Notes under the pieces: generated by a model
The model's input: the letters and a program-made list of their open reading frames with translations, nothing else
The model's database searches: none
Told to the model about the DNA's origin: nothing
Source: Bacteroidota bacterium
Lineage (GTDB): Bacteria; Bacteroidota; Bacteroidia; B-17B0; Aurantibacillaceae
Length of the DNA: 49,814 nt
Direction of reading: 5' to 3'
NCBI GenBank assembly: GCA_030681615.1
Contig: JAUXSA010000033.1
Coordinates: forward strand, 1-49,814
Program-made: the position numbers and the translations under genes
Shown here: positions 1 through 9,090 of the stretch, one piece after another
Layout of the letters: the number at the start of each line of letters is the position of its first letter
Numbering within the stretch: position 1 is the stretch's first letter

Positions 1-1899
1 AACATTTGTCCAGGTAATTCCGCCATCAATTGTTTTACGGATAGAACCTGAGTAAAGAACATATATTACCTGGTTATTAGAAGGCGCAATAGCAAATTCA
101 ACAATTAATCCACCACCGCCGGTTGTCCCTAATTGTGTCCAGCCAGTTCCGTAGTTAGCAGATTTATGAAGTTGACTTCTTCCTGAATAAATCGTGCCAG
201 GATTTATAGGATCTTGTTTCCATGGTGTTACCCAATCGCCTGCAGGTAAAGAGCCTGTAACATTTGTCCAACTAACTCCCATGTTTGTAGACCTATATCC
301 ATTTCCATTAAATTGTTCTGCAAACATGTAATTATTATTTGTACGGTCAACAAAACAATCCATCCCATCGCCTGCTAAACTGGCAACATAATTAGCTCCA
401 TTCTTTACGTTTGTTCCGTTATCCTGGTGACCAGTGATCCAAACATTTGGTGTAGTTCCTGATAAACCTATTTTATAAATTTGTGCAATATTTCTTTGTG
501 CAGTTATATCGGTCCATGCATTAGTACCATTATAAACAAAAATGCCGCCATCGTTTGAAGAATATAAAGTTCCGGCTGAGTTGTACTCTAACTCATGAAT
601 ATCTGCATGAATGTATGGCGATGGAGAATTCCAACAACCTATCATAGTCCAGTTAGCTCCCCCATTTATAGAACGCCAAACGTTTACACCGCCAACAACA
701 ATTTCATTAGGGTTTATTGGTGAAGCTGCAATTGTTAGATCGTACCAACCTTGCCCTTGCCCTGTGGATGTACCTGCACATGAATTTCCTATAATATTTG
801 GTGATGTAGAAGCTGTTGTGAAATTAACACCATCATTTGTGGATACATATACGCCGTGAAATTGACTATCAGAGCTTTTGCTGGCAAGTACATAAACATG
901 AGAAGGATTTGTAGGTGTAACAGCAATACACATTCTATTAACTCCTGAAGATGGAACTCCTGATGAGATAATGGAAAAACTTGTCCCGCTATTTGTAGAA
1001 CGATAAAACGCCGTGCCAACTGCGTAAACAATTGTTGGGTTAGTTGGATGGAATTTTATATCCCAGCAATTTATTGAGCTTACTGTTGTCCATGATGTTC
1101 CGCCGTTTGTACTCCTGTATATTCCGACATTCGTTCCAGCAAAAACAATTTGGGGATTGGTAGGATCCAATACGACTCTATGAATTACTCTGCCCAATGA
1201 AACAGGAAATGTCAATCCGCTTGGTAACCATGTTGCACCTCCGTCTGTAGATTTATAAAGGCCGTCAGAATTAACAGGAAAAGCTGATAAGAGGTCGTTG
1301 CCCCCACCTGTTGCCAAGTACATATTATTTGGATTGGTTGGATCGATAGCAAGGCCAGACATTGCTGTTACCGGAAGATTGTCAGTATTTGTAGTCCATG
1401 ATGTTCCACCATTTGTTGTTGTCCACAAACCACCACCTGCTGCACCAGCATATATTATAGCAGGATTTGTTGGATGGAACGTAAGAAAATTATCACGCCC
1501 TGCCTTACGTGGTAAACCGCCAACAAGCCCTGTTGGCGCTCCCATTGGCCCAACAGGCATCCAGGTTGCAGACATTACTGAGTTACTATTTGAAGTTTTA
1601 TTACTACTAGCTTCTGCATTGTATTGTTTTAAAAAATCCGTGTAATTTTTCGAGGCCTGACTCATTACAGAAATATTTCCTGATGGATAAACACGAGGTT
1701 TTACAAAATATTCCCAACGTTTAAATTGTTTATACCCTGTGCTTTTTATACTTATATCTTTTCCTTCAAAAGATTTATAAAACTCCTTTTGGATTTCGTA
1801 TAAGTTAGCGTCAGGCTTGTTTGCCATATCTATCCACTCCTGTGAAAAATAATTTTGCGAAGCAAATAATAAGCTAAGTACTACTAATGATTTTTTCAT
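1..1899 (-). CDS. Secreted BNR/Vps10-type propeller protein, C-terminus cut by window edge
   Basis: I read this frame open from an ATG at 1899 to the first base of the window (633 codons, no stop), so the gene continues off the left edge. The N-terminus is a signal peptide (MKKSLVVLSLLFASQNYFSQ). It is followed by repeated propeller-blade motifs of the type 'GLWTTTNGGTSWTT', 'LYKSTDGGATW' and 'ITGHQDNGTN', as in BNR/sortilin-like (Vps10) beta-propellers, glycosidase-like or adhesive surface folds. It is a clear paralogue of the gene just upstream: the two share the region after the signal peptide (GYKQFKRWEYF, then PRKAGRDNF). Only 28 bases separate them, so they are probably co-transcribed. 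By analogy the missing end should hold a T9SS sorting domain. The function and ligand are unknown. Confidence 0.85.
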   Translation of the reverse strand, partial: MKKSLVVLSLLFASQNYFSQEWIDMANKPDANLYEIQKEFYKSFEGKDISIKSTGYKQFKRWEYFVKPRVYPSGNISVMSQASKNYTDFLKQYNAEASSNKTSNSNSVMSATWMPVGPMGAPTGLVGGLPRKAGRDNFLTFHPTNPAIIYAGAAGGGLWTTTNGGTSWTTNTDNLPVTAMSGLAIDPTNPNNMYLATGGGNDLLSAFPVNSDGLYKSTDGGATWLPSGLTFPVSLGRVIHRVVLDPTNPQIVFAGTNVGIYRSTNGGTSWTTVSSINCWDIKFHPTNPTIVYAVGTAFYRSTNSGTSFSIISSGVPSSGVNRMCIAVTPTNPSHVYVLASKSSDSQFHGVYVSTNDGVNFTTASTSPNIIGNSCAGTSTGQGQGWYDLTIAASPINPNEIVVGGVNVWRSINGGANWTMIGCWNSPSPYIHADIHELEYNSAGTLYSSNDGGIFVYNGTNAWTDITAQRNIAQIYKIGLSGTTPNVWITGHQDNGTNVKNGANYVASLAGDGMDCFVDRTNNNYMFAEQFNGNGYRSTNMGVSWTNVTGSLPAGDWVTPWKQDPINPGTIYSGRSQLHKSANYGTGWTQLGTTGGGGLIVEFAIAPSNNQVIYVLYSGSIRKTIDGGITWTNV

Positions 1900-1927
1900 T
1901 TTGTTTTTTTGTGTTTATTATTGTGAT

Positions 1928-4900
1928 TTATTCTTTTACTAATTTAATTGTTTGAGTGTTGCCTTCTTTTGGAATTAATTTCAGAAAATAAACTCCGGTA
2001 GCAACTGCAGAGATATTTATCTGTTGGTCGATTTTTGTTTTATCAAACCTCACATTTTGTTTTAAAATTATTTTTCCGGAAGCATCTGTTAACTCTATAA
2101 AAATATCAATAATTTTATTTGTATTTACATTTAAAGTGATCTGATCTTTTGCCGGGTTTGGATAAACATTATATTTGATAGGGGTTCCATTCAATTGTGC
2201 AATACCTGTACAAAGAGAAACGGTAACCGAAACGGTAGTATTATTAACACAGCTATTCAGGTCTGTTCCTGTTACTGAATAAACTTGCGTGGCTGCAGGA
2301 TTATCGGATAATGTTGAGCCTGTAACGTTGCCTGGTTGCCATGTATAATTATTGGCTCCTGTAGCGGTTAATATAACTTGCTGGCCCTGGCATATTAATG
2401 AATTATTTGCAGTTGCATTAACCGATGGAAGAGGATTAACAATAACAGTTGAAGTTTTAATGTTTGAACAAACCCCTGTTGTGCCTGTAACAGTGTAAAC
2501 CGTTGTTGCAATTGGTGTGGGGTTAATATTTGATGAAGTTGCTCCTGTGTTCCAAGAATAGCTTGCCGCACCACTGGCAGTTAGGTTAGCAAATGCGCCT
2601 GCACAAATTGTTGTGGAGTTTACAGTTACTGTTGGCGAAGTATTTACAGTAACCGTTGCTGTTCTGGAAGAAAGACATATGCCGTTATATCCTGTAACCG
2701 TATAAATTGTTGTAGATAAAGGTGAAGGCGAAATAGCAGCAGACGTGGCGCCTGTATTCCACGAATAAGTGCTTGCACCACTTGCTGTAATAGTGACAGA
2801 ATTTCCGCTACAAATTGTTTGAACGCTACCTGTAACTGCAACTGTTGGTGTTGTATTAACAGTTACTGTTGTGGTTTTGACGTTAATACAGGTTCCAGTT
2901 GTGCCGGTCACTGTATATACAGTTGTAAGTGCTGGCGTAACCGAAATTGCCGCCGAGGTTGCACCAGTATTCCAGGTATAGGTGGTTGCACCGCTTGCAG
3001 TAACAGTTGCAGAAGAACCACTGCAAATAGAAGCAGTTGTTGCATTAACTGTTGGTGTTGTATTCACATTAACCGTTGCTGTTCTCGAGGAAAGACATGT
3101 TCCGTTATATCCTGTAACCGTATAAATTGTTGTAGACAATGGTGAAGGTGAAATTGCCGCAGATGTTGCACCTGTATTCCATGAATAAGTTGTAGCACCG
3201 CTTGCTGAAATCGTTGCTGCATTACCACTACAAATTGTTTGCACACTTGCAGTAAGCGCCACTGTTGGTGTAGCGGTAACTATAACGGTTTGTGTACTGA
3301 CGTTTCCAGGGCCAAAACCATTATTAGCCTGTAACGAAACTGAGTAGGTTCCTGCATTTGCAAAAGTAATGGCGGGATTTTGAGACGTTGGTGTAGTGAT
3401 CGTAACCCCCGCAGAAGGTGTAACACTCCAACTCCATGAGGTTGGCGAGTTAGTTGAAATATCATTAAATGTTTTAACTACGCCTGAACAAGCTGTCCCT
3501 GTGTAAGAAAAACTGGTTGATGGCGGAAGTGAAGTTGAAAGAAGGTCTACTTCGTAAACACCACGGCCATAAGTAGCAGCTCTTAATTTTGTTGCAGACG
3601 CTGGCGAAACTTCCATATCAGAAATTGGGACATTTGGCAAACCAACATTATAAAGCGTCCAGTTAACGGTTAAATTATCTTTATAATAAACCCCAACATC
3701 CATACCAATATAAATTCTATCACTTGTACCATTTTGATAGACCGAGCAATTTGCAGGTATGTTTGGTAAGTTAGATGAAATGTTTGTCCACGAAGTGCCG
3801 CCGTTGGTTGTTTGAAAAACTTTATTTCCTGCAGAATAACCACTTAACGTTACCCAAACATTTGCGGTGTTTGTTGGACTTATAGTAATAAAAGTAGGCG
3901 CGCCGCTGCCAACAGGTATTGTTCCTGTTACATTCGTCCAGCTTGTTCCGCCATTTATTGTTCTAAAAATATTTGTACCGTGAATAACAAACAGAACCTG
4001 GTTATTAGATGGCGCAATGGCAAATTCAACAATTGCACCCGAGCCACCTGTTGCGGTAAGTTGCGTCCAGTTAGCTCCCAAATTTGCTGACACAAACATT
4101 TGCGATCTTCCCGCATAAAGTCGTGCTGCTACAGTTGGATCTTGTTTCCATGGAGCAACCCATCCTGCTCCACCACTTTGACCTGTTGTGGCTCCACCCC
4201 ATGAGGCACCGCCATTTGTTGATCTTAAAAAAGTACCGTTTGGTTGGGCACAAAACATATTATTGTTATTTGTGCGATCAATAAAACAATCCATCCCATC
4301 ACCGGCATGACTTGCGTTATAAGTGCCGCTGTTATAAATATTCGATCCGTTATCCTGGTGACCAGTGATCCATAAATTTGGTGATAAAGTAGATAAACCT
4401 ATTTTATACATCTGTGCAATATTTCTTGGTGATGTGAGGTCTGACCACGTAGTGCCATTATAACTAAAAATTCCTCCATCATTTGCGGAATACAATACTC
4501 CGGCCGATGTATATTCTAATTCGTGATGATCTGCATGTATATAACTTGCAGGAGGACCAGTACCTATCCAGCAACCGGTACATGTCCATGAACCTGTTGC
4601 GCCACCTGCGTTATTTGACCATACATTAACTCCGCCAACTGAAATAAGATTTGCGTTCAACGGCGATGCGCCAAGACAAAGATCGTACCAGCCTTGTGCG
4701 CCGGCTCCCGTTCCGTTACAGGCATTAGCCAATACATCAGGGGTGGTTGACATAGTTGAAAAAGTACCCGCACTATTTACTGAGCGGTACAAACCTAAAA
4801 ACCCATTGGTAGCACTACTTGAACCTAATACATAAACATAGTTTGGATTAGCTGCAGTAACTGCAACCGACATCCTGTTACATCCTGTTGTAGGAATACC

Positions 4901-5824
4901 CGAACTCACTTGTGTAAAACTGGCACCGCTATTTGTTGAAATATAAAAAGAAGTGCCACCTGCATATAGCGTAGTAGAAGAGCCTGGTTTAAATTCAATA
5001 TCGTAAGCATTGATCGTGCTTACCTGTGTCCAATTAGTTCCGCCATTTACAGTTCTGAATATTCCGCCGTTTGTTGCGGCAAATAAAACCTGTGTATTTA
5101 AAGGATCAATAATTAATCTGCGCATTAGATAGCCTTGCGAAACATTAAATGTAAGCCCTGTTGGGTTCCATGTGGTTCCACCATCAGTAGATTTTAAAAC
5201 GCCGATGCTTCTTGTGTCTCCTGCGTCACCATCGCCGGTTGCAAGGTACATGGTGTTTGGTGTAACAGGATCAATTGCAAGATCAGAACATCCGATCACT
5301 GATAAATTATCGGTCAAAGTTGTCCAGCTGGCGCCATTGTTGGTGGTTTTCCATAAACCACCGGCAGGTGCGCCAACCCAATAAGTATTTGCAATAGAAG
5401 GATGAAAAGTAACAAAATTATCGCGGCCGGCTTTACGCGGAAAACCATTATCAGCCAACCCACTCATTGGGCCGAAAGGGCCCATCGCTGTCCAGGTAGT
5501 GGATGCGATCATACTGGATGAAGTAAGCTTATTTCCGGATTGGTTATTTTCATCTAAAAATGCTTGATAATTTTCCCAGGTCTTACTTGGTAAGGTCATG
5601 TCACCGGAAGGATAAACACGGGGCTCCATAAAATATTCCCAACGCTTAAATTGTTTGTAGCCCTGGCTTTTTACATTTATATCTCTGTCTTTCCAGTATT
5701 CGTTGAATGCCTGTTGTACCTCATAAAAATTTCTACCGGGTTGGTCCATCATTTCTGTCCAATCCTGCGAAAGAATTGGTTGACAAGAAAAGAGTATTGC
5801 ACTAAACAGTAAAAGTTTTTTCAT
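1928..5824 (-). CDS. Giant T9SS-secreted propeller protein with PKD and tandem Ig-like modules
   Basis: A 1298-residue secreted protein. The signal peptide covers residues 1-20 (MKKLLLFSAILFSCQPILSQ). Residues about 110-760 carry Vps10/BNR propeller motifs (GGLWKTTNNGASW, GVLKSTDGGTTW, GITGHQDNG-like). A PKD-like domain spans about 765-850 (TSWSWSVTPSAG... NAGTYSVSLQANNG). Five Cys-containing beta-sandwich modules of about 70 residues occupy about 852-1204. The end (about 1218-1298) is a type A T9SS sorting domain with the hallmark YPNPAKD and a final GVYFLKLI...IKLVKE. The protein should cross the outer membrane through T9SS and be attached to the surface or released. It is the upstream member of a tandem paralogue pair. 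The enzymatic or adhesive role cannot be told; the propeller resembles those labelled glycosyl hydrolase-like, but no catalytic residues are evident. Confidence 0.92.
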   Translation of the reverse strand: MKKLLLFSAILFSCQPILSQDWTEMMDQPGRNFYEVQQAFNEYWKDRDINVKSQGYKQFKRWEYFMEPRVYPSGDMTLPSKTWENYQAFLDENNQSGNKLTSSSMIASTTWTAMGPFGPMSGLADNGFPRKAGRDNFVTFHPSIANTYWVGAPAGGLWKTTNNGASWTTLTDNLSVIGCSDLAIDPVTPNTMYLATGDGDAGDTRSIGVLKSTDGGTTWNPTGLTFNVSQGYLMRRLIIDPLNTQVLFAATNGGIFRTVNGGTNWTQVSTINAYDIEFKPGSSTTLYAGGTSFYISTNSGASFTQVSSGIPTTGCNRMSVAVTAANPNYVYVLGSSSATNGFLGLYRSVNSAGTFSTMSTTPDVLANACNGTGAGAQGWYDLCLGASPLNANLISVGGVNVWSNNAGGATGSWTCTGCWIGTGPPASYIHADHHELEYTSAGVLYSANDGGIFSYNGTTWSDLTSPRNIAQMYKIGLSTLSPNLWITGHQDNGSNIYNSGTYNASHAGDGMDCFIDRTNNNNMFCAQPNGTFLRSTNGGASWGGATTGQSGGAGWVAPWKQDPTVAARLYAGRSQMFVSANLGANWTQLTATGGSGAIVEFAIAPSNNQVLFVIHGTNIFRTINGGTSWTNVTGTIPVGSGAPTFITISPTNTANVWVTLSGYSAGNKVFQTTNGGTSWTNISSNLPNIPANCSVYQNGTSDRIYIGMDVGVYYKDNLTVNWTLYNVGLPNVPISDMEVSPASATKLRAATYGRGVYEVDLLSTSLPPSTSFSYTGTACSGVVKTFNDISTNSPTSWSWSVTPSAGVTITTPTSQNPAITFANAGTYSVSLQANNGFGPGNVSTQTVIVTATPTVALTASVQTICSGNAATISASGATTYSWNTGATSAAISPSPLSTTIYTVTGYNGTCLSSRTATVNVNTTPTVNATTASICSGSSATVTASGATTYTWNTGATSAAISVTPALTTVYTVTGTTGTCINVKTTTVTVNTTPTVAVTGSVQTICSGNSVTITASGASTYSWNTGATSAAISPSPLSTTIYTVTGYNGICLSSRTATVTVNTSPTVTVNSTTICAGAFANLTASGAASYSWNTGATSSNINPTPIATTVYTVTGTTGVCSNIKTSTVIVNPLPSVNATANNSLICQGQQVILTATGANNYTWQPGNVTGSTLSDNPAATQVYSVTGTDLNSCVNNTTVSVTVSLCTGIAQLNGTPIKYNVYPNPAKDQITLNVNTNKIIDIFIELTDASGKIILKQNVRFDKTKIDQQINISAVATGVYFLKLIPKEGNTQTIKLVKE
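2213..3271 (-). repeat. Five tandem Ig-like modules inside the large T9SS protein
   Basis: Five consecutive modules of 71, 69, 71, 69 and about 73 residues, each with an ICSG/ICQG Cys, a WNTGAT-type core and a VYTVTG strand. Modules 1 and 3 are nearly identical, and module 2 resembles module 4. The near-identity is visible in the DNA at a spacing of exactly 420 bases (for example the stretches beginning near 2655 and 3075). This points to duplication of a two-module block. The fifth module is the most diverged. Confidence 0.9.
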
Positions 5825-5908
5825 GAATGAATTTTATAGGTAGTCTAAGCTATAAAAAAAAATCATAAAGTAAAAGCCTTTTAACAAATAAAACCTCCAA
5901 AATGTAAT

Positions 5909-5916
5909 TATATTTG
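5909..5916 (+). promoter_or_regulatory. -7 promoter box TATATTTG directly before the lipoprotein gene
   Basis: TATATTTG matches the Bacteroidota -7 consensus TAnnTTTG and ends only three bases before the ATG at 5920. Transcription from it would start at or almost at the start codon, giving a leaderless mRNA. No good TTG -33 element lies 19-21 bases upstream. Confidence 0.5.
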
Positions 5917-5919
5917 GTC

Positions 5920-6411
5920 ATGAAAATTTCAAAAAAAAATCTATTATTTGTAATTATAGGTAGTGCTTTGTTTTCCTGCTCACAAAAAAAATTAGTAAGC
6001 ACACAGATAACCTTTATGCAGCCTTATTGTGGAGGTGCGCGCCCAACTCCTGAAATACAAGCTGATGCGCAAAAAGCTAAGCCTTATTCAAACAAAACAA
6101 TAGTTGTTGTTTCTAATAAAGGCAAAGTAGATTCTTCGAAAACAACTGTTGAAGGCACCTTTAAAATAAATTTAAAACCTGGTACTTATAAATTATTTGA
6201 AGCCTGGCGTTATTACAAAAAAGCAGATGGCGGCCTGGCTGTTAGCGATTTTGATCAAGAGTGTATTAAGGCTGAATGGAAAAAAGAAATAAAAGAAGTT
6301 ATTGTTTCAAAAACTGAAATTAAAGTAACAGATAAAAATGAAATAATACAGATCTGTCCCTGGAATTTACCTTGCATACTTGAATCGCACAAGCCACCGG
6401 CGCATGAGTAA
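5920..6411 (+). CDS. Small predicted lipoprotein of unknown function
   Basis: A 163-residue protein. The N-terminus (MKISKKNLLFVIIGSALFSCSQ) is a lipoprotein signal with the lipobox LFSC, so it is probably lipidated and membrane-anchored. The rest has an even beta-rich pattern with the phrase GTFKINLKPGTYKLFEAWRYY, reminiscent of a CarboxypepD_reg or prealbumin-like sandwich, and three further Cys residues. I start it at the ATG at 5920; an in-frame TTG six bases upstream lies inside the -7 promoter box and cannot be the start. It sits alone between minus-strand genes. I do not recognise the family. Confidence 0.75.
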   Translation: MKISKKNLLFVIIGSALFSCSQKKLVSTQITFMQPYCGGARPTPEIQADAQKAKPYSNKTIVVVSNKGKVDSSKTTVEGTFKINLKPGTYKLFEAWRYYKKADGGLAVSDFDQECIKAEWKKEIKEVIVSKTEIKVTDKNEIIQICPWNLPCILESHKPPAHE

Positions 6412-6456
6412 TTGACTTAGTAAATCGTTAAAAGGGATTAGTTAAAGTATTGTATA

Positions 6457-6852
6457 CTATTGTTTTTGCACAAATTCCATCAACCATTTAATAGCTGCTT
6501 CTTCGCGCGTAAATACTTTTGAAGGATGATGATGTTTGCCAATCTTAATAAAAAAATTTGCCATAATACGTTGCGGTAAACTTTTTATTAAAAGGGCTTC
6601 TGCTAATTTTAAATGTTTGTACGGATTGTTTTTTCCGGCATAATTTCTTGCTTCGGGTGAAAGATTTTTTCGACCGTTTCTCACATCAATTAAAACAGGA
6701 GTTGCTTTTCCTTCGGTAATTATATAACAAGCATCAACCTGTTGTTTGATCTCGTCAAAATCAATTTCATCGTCGGTGTCGTTAAAGGCAATTCGTAAAA
6801 AGCCTCTTTCATCGAAATTAATTTCAGAGTTATATGTTTTTAAAGATCGCAA
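6457..6852 (-). CDS. Small STAS/DUF7793-like protein, possible SpoIIE partner
   Basis: A 131-residue soluble protein. The core phrases VLIDVRNGRKNLSPEARNYA and PQRIMANFFIKIG resemble the small Bacteroidota proteins grouped as DUF7793/STAS-SEC14-like, which have an anti-sigma-antagonist-type alpha/beta fold. The family name is my recollection rather than a search result. It uses a TTG start at 6852; there is no in-frame ATG before residue 95, and the promoter box lies about 25 bases upstream. It lies 85 bases downstream of the SpoIIE-type phosphatase gene, which suggests partner switching, but it also has its own promoter. No phosphorylatable Ser is obvious at the classic STAS site, so regulation by phosphorylation is unproven. 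Confidence 0.7.
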   Translation of the reverse strand: MRSLKTYNSEINFDERGFLRIAFNDTDDEIDFDEIKQQVDACYIITEGKATPVLIDVRNGRKNLSPEARNYAGKNNPYKHLKLAEALLIKSLPQRIMANFFIKIGKHHHPSKVFTREEAAIKWLMEFVQKQ

Positions 6853-6878
6853 AGTAAAGTCTTAAAGTTTGATATGAT

Positions 6879-6909
6879 CAAATATACAAATCCGTTTTTG
6901 AGAGCGCAA
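6879..6909 (-). promoter_or_regulatory. Bacteroidota-type promoter TTG-N20-TATATTTG
   Basis: On the minus strand, TTG (complement of 6907-6909) is followed after exactly 20 bases by TATATTTG (complement of 6879-6886), the full -33/-7 arrangement. Transcription should begin near 6872, about 20 bases before the TTG start of the STAS-like gene. A near-palindrome TTTGATATGATCAAA (6868-6882) overlaps the -7 box and the probable start site and could be an operator. Confidence 0.65.
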
Positions 6910-6937
6910 CTAATTTGAAAGTATTTTGTTAAATGCA

Positions 6938-9058
6938 CTAAAGCTTAATGCCTGCAACGCATACGTCGTCTATCTGTTCAAGCGAGCCTTTCCAGTTATT
7001 AAACGTTTCATCAACTGTTTTTGATTGCTTATCAAAAGGCAGATCTTTTATGTTAAAAAATAATTGTGCTAATTTTTTACGCATAAATTTTTTACCGCTC
7101 GGGTTGCCTTTATCACCGCCAAATTGGTCATAATAACCGTCGGTAGAAAAATACAACAGATCGCCTTTATCTAATTCAATACTATGTGTGGTAAAAGGTT
7201 GGCTATGCTCTGAAAGGCCAATTGGCTGCTTGTTTGCGGTTAATTCTTTTATCTCGCCTTTATGAATATACCATAAGGAATTATTTGCCCCGGCCCATTT
7301 AATAGAGATTTTGTTTTCGGAAAGAGTATTACGTTCAATAGAGCATAATGATATATCCATTCCGTCTTTAACATTTTGCCCGGTCTTTGAAAATGTTTGA
7401 AGAACGATCTCTTTTGTTTTATCTAAGATCTTACCCGGATCAATTAATCCAAATTCTTTTGCAGCACTATCTAAAGCATTGCTGCATACTACACTCACAA
7501 GAGCGCCCGGCACACCATGGCCTGTGCAATCAGCAACGGCGAATAAAAAAACATCTTCATTCTTTTTGCCAACGGTTTTGTGTAACCAATAAAAATCGCC
7601 GGCAATAATATCTTTTGGTTTATAATAAATAAAACTGTCTTTAAAATCGTTTTGTATTTTAGCCAACGGTGGTAAAATTGCCTGTTGCAAATTTTTTGCA
7701 TAATTGATGCTATCAATAATATCTTTTTTCTGCGCTTCAATAAGATCGTTCTTTTGCTGTAGTATTAAATTATCTTTCTTTTTTTGGTTGTTGCTTTTTA
7801 AAACGATCAAGACTAGAACTAATAATAAAAGTAGGCCTGCAAAAGCAGCATATATTAAAATTTGTTTTCTTTCAAGTGCGTTTTTTGTTTCGAGTTCTTT
7901 TTTAAGTTGCGCGCGTTTGATCTCCTCCTGTTCTTTATCAAACTGGTTTTGCATTTCATAACGCGTTATCTCTGAAGTTTTAGAAGCATTAAATAATGAA
8001 TCTTTAAGCGCATCTGCTAATTTTTTATTTTCGAATGTTGAATCTATATCTCTTAAATAATAAAAGCATCTTGCTTTTGCCTTATACAACCCTGCCAATC
8101 TACTGATATCTTTATTTAAATTAGAATATTTTATTGACAGATTATAATCAACAATTGCCTCTTTAAATTTTTTTTGATGCTGACTAATATCGCCTCTGTT
8201 CTCATAAAAATGCGCTAAAAGAAAAGGATTTGATTTTTCGTTTAAATATTTTTGGGTGATATTCAAATATTTTATAGCCGAATCCATTTGATCTGCTTCA
8301 ATATAAAGGTTGGTGAAATTATTATATGTTAATGCCTTTTTTGAATCAGGGAATTTTAATTTTTCATTTAACATTATTGCTTTTGAATAATAATAGAGAG
8401 ACGAATCGGGCTTTTCTATATTCGAATAATAATTAGCAATATTTGCATAAGAAAGTGCCAGGCCCTTTTCATCCTTAGATTCGGTACGCATTTTCAATGC
8501 TTCATGAAAATACCATCCGGCTTTTTTATGTTGCCCTATGTCGCTATAAACATTTGCAAGGTTAGCATAATTACCTGCCAACTCAACTCTTGCATGTAAC
8601 TGATTTATTTTTATAGATTCCTGTAAATAATAAATTGCTTTTGGGTAATTTCCTGATTTTCTGTAAAGGATGGCTGTATTACCTAACGATGCTGCAATGA
8701 GTAGTGAATCTGAATTTCGGTAATCATAACTTATTAATTTAAGTGATACATCAAGGCAGTTGGCAATATCTCCTTTAAAAAAATAAAATGTAGTAAGGTC
8801 TGCAAGATGCGCTCTATAAGTAGTTGAATCTTTTGTGTTTTTTATTACACGCTCAATTACTTGTCTTGTTTTTTTTAATAGCTTATCGGCACCATCATAA
8901 TCATCCTTATCGTAATAACAATCTAATAAGCGTCTGTATTTTCTGATCTTAAGAGTGTCATTCGTTTCAGCGTCGGCTTGTTTCATATCACCTATACACT
9001 GTGCTTCTATTATTTTAGCAGTAAATAAAAATAATATTAGCCAGGTGATCTTTTTCAT
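6938..9058 (-). CDS. TPR-containing membrane SpoIIE-type Ser/Thr phosphatase
   Basis: A 706-residue protein with a signal peptide at 1-20 (MKKITWLILFLFTAKIIEAQ). About eight TPR-like helical repeats follow to about residue 340 (for example YANLANVYSDIGQHKKAGWYF). Next come a charged coiled segment, a transmembrane helix near 400-422 (ILIYAAFAGLLLLLVLVLIVL), a second coiled segment, and a PP2C/SpoIIE domain from about 470. Phosphatase motifs are readable: IIAGDFYW, ADCTGHGVPGA, WAGANNSLW and FSTDGYYDQFGG, which supply the metal-binding Asp residues. The TPRs would face the periplasm and the phosphatase the cytoplasm, so it should turn an envelope signal into dephosphorylation of an anti-sigma antagonist or similar partner. 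The small STAS-like gene downstream is a candidate partner. It starts 32 bases after the end of pntB. Confidence 0.92.
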   Translation of the reverse strand: MKKITWLILFLFTAKIIEAQCIGDMKQADAETNDTLKIRKYRRLLDCYYDKDDYDGADKLLKKTRQVIERVIKNTKDSTTYRAHLADLTTFYFFKGDIANCLDVSLKLISYDYRNSDSLLIAASLGNTAILYRKSGNYPKAIYYLQESIKINQLHARVELAGNYANLANVYSDIGQHKKAGWYFHEALKMRTESKDEKGLALSYANIANYYSNIEKPDSSLYYYSKAIMLNEKLKFPDSKKALTYNNFTNLYIEADQMDSAIKYLNITQKYLNEKSNPFLLAHFYENRGDISQHQKKFKEAIVDYNLSIKYSNLNKDISRLAGLYKAKARCFYYLRDIDSTFENKKLADALKDSLFNASKTSEITRYEMQNQFDKEQEEIKRAQLKKELETKNALERKQILIYAAFAGLLLLLVLVLIVLKSNNQKKKDNLILQQKNDLIEAQKKDIIDSINYAKNLQQAILPPLAKIQNDFKDSFIYYKPKDIIAGDFYWLHKTVGKKNEDVFLFAVADCTGHGVPGALVSVVCSNALDSAAKEFGLIDPGKILDKTKEIVLQTFSKTGQNVKDGMDISLCSIERNTLSENKISIKWAGANNSLWYIHKGEIKELTANKQPIGLSEHSQPFTTHSIELDKGDLLYFSTDGYYDQFGGDKGNPSGKKFMRKKLAQLFFNIKDLPFDKQSKTVDETFNNWKGSLEQIDDVCVAGIKL

Positions 9059-9090
9059 TAAACTATTTTATAAAAATTTACATAACGCAA

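Noticed and set aside
2819-3145. Plus-strand Cys/Asn-rich 108-residue frame
   Set aside because: It is antisense to the tandem modules of the T9SS protein; its low-complexity composition simply mirrors the repeated codons on the other strand.
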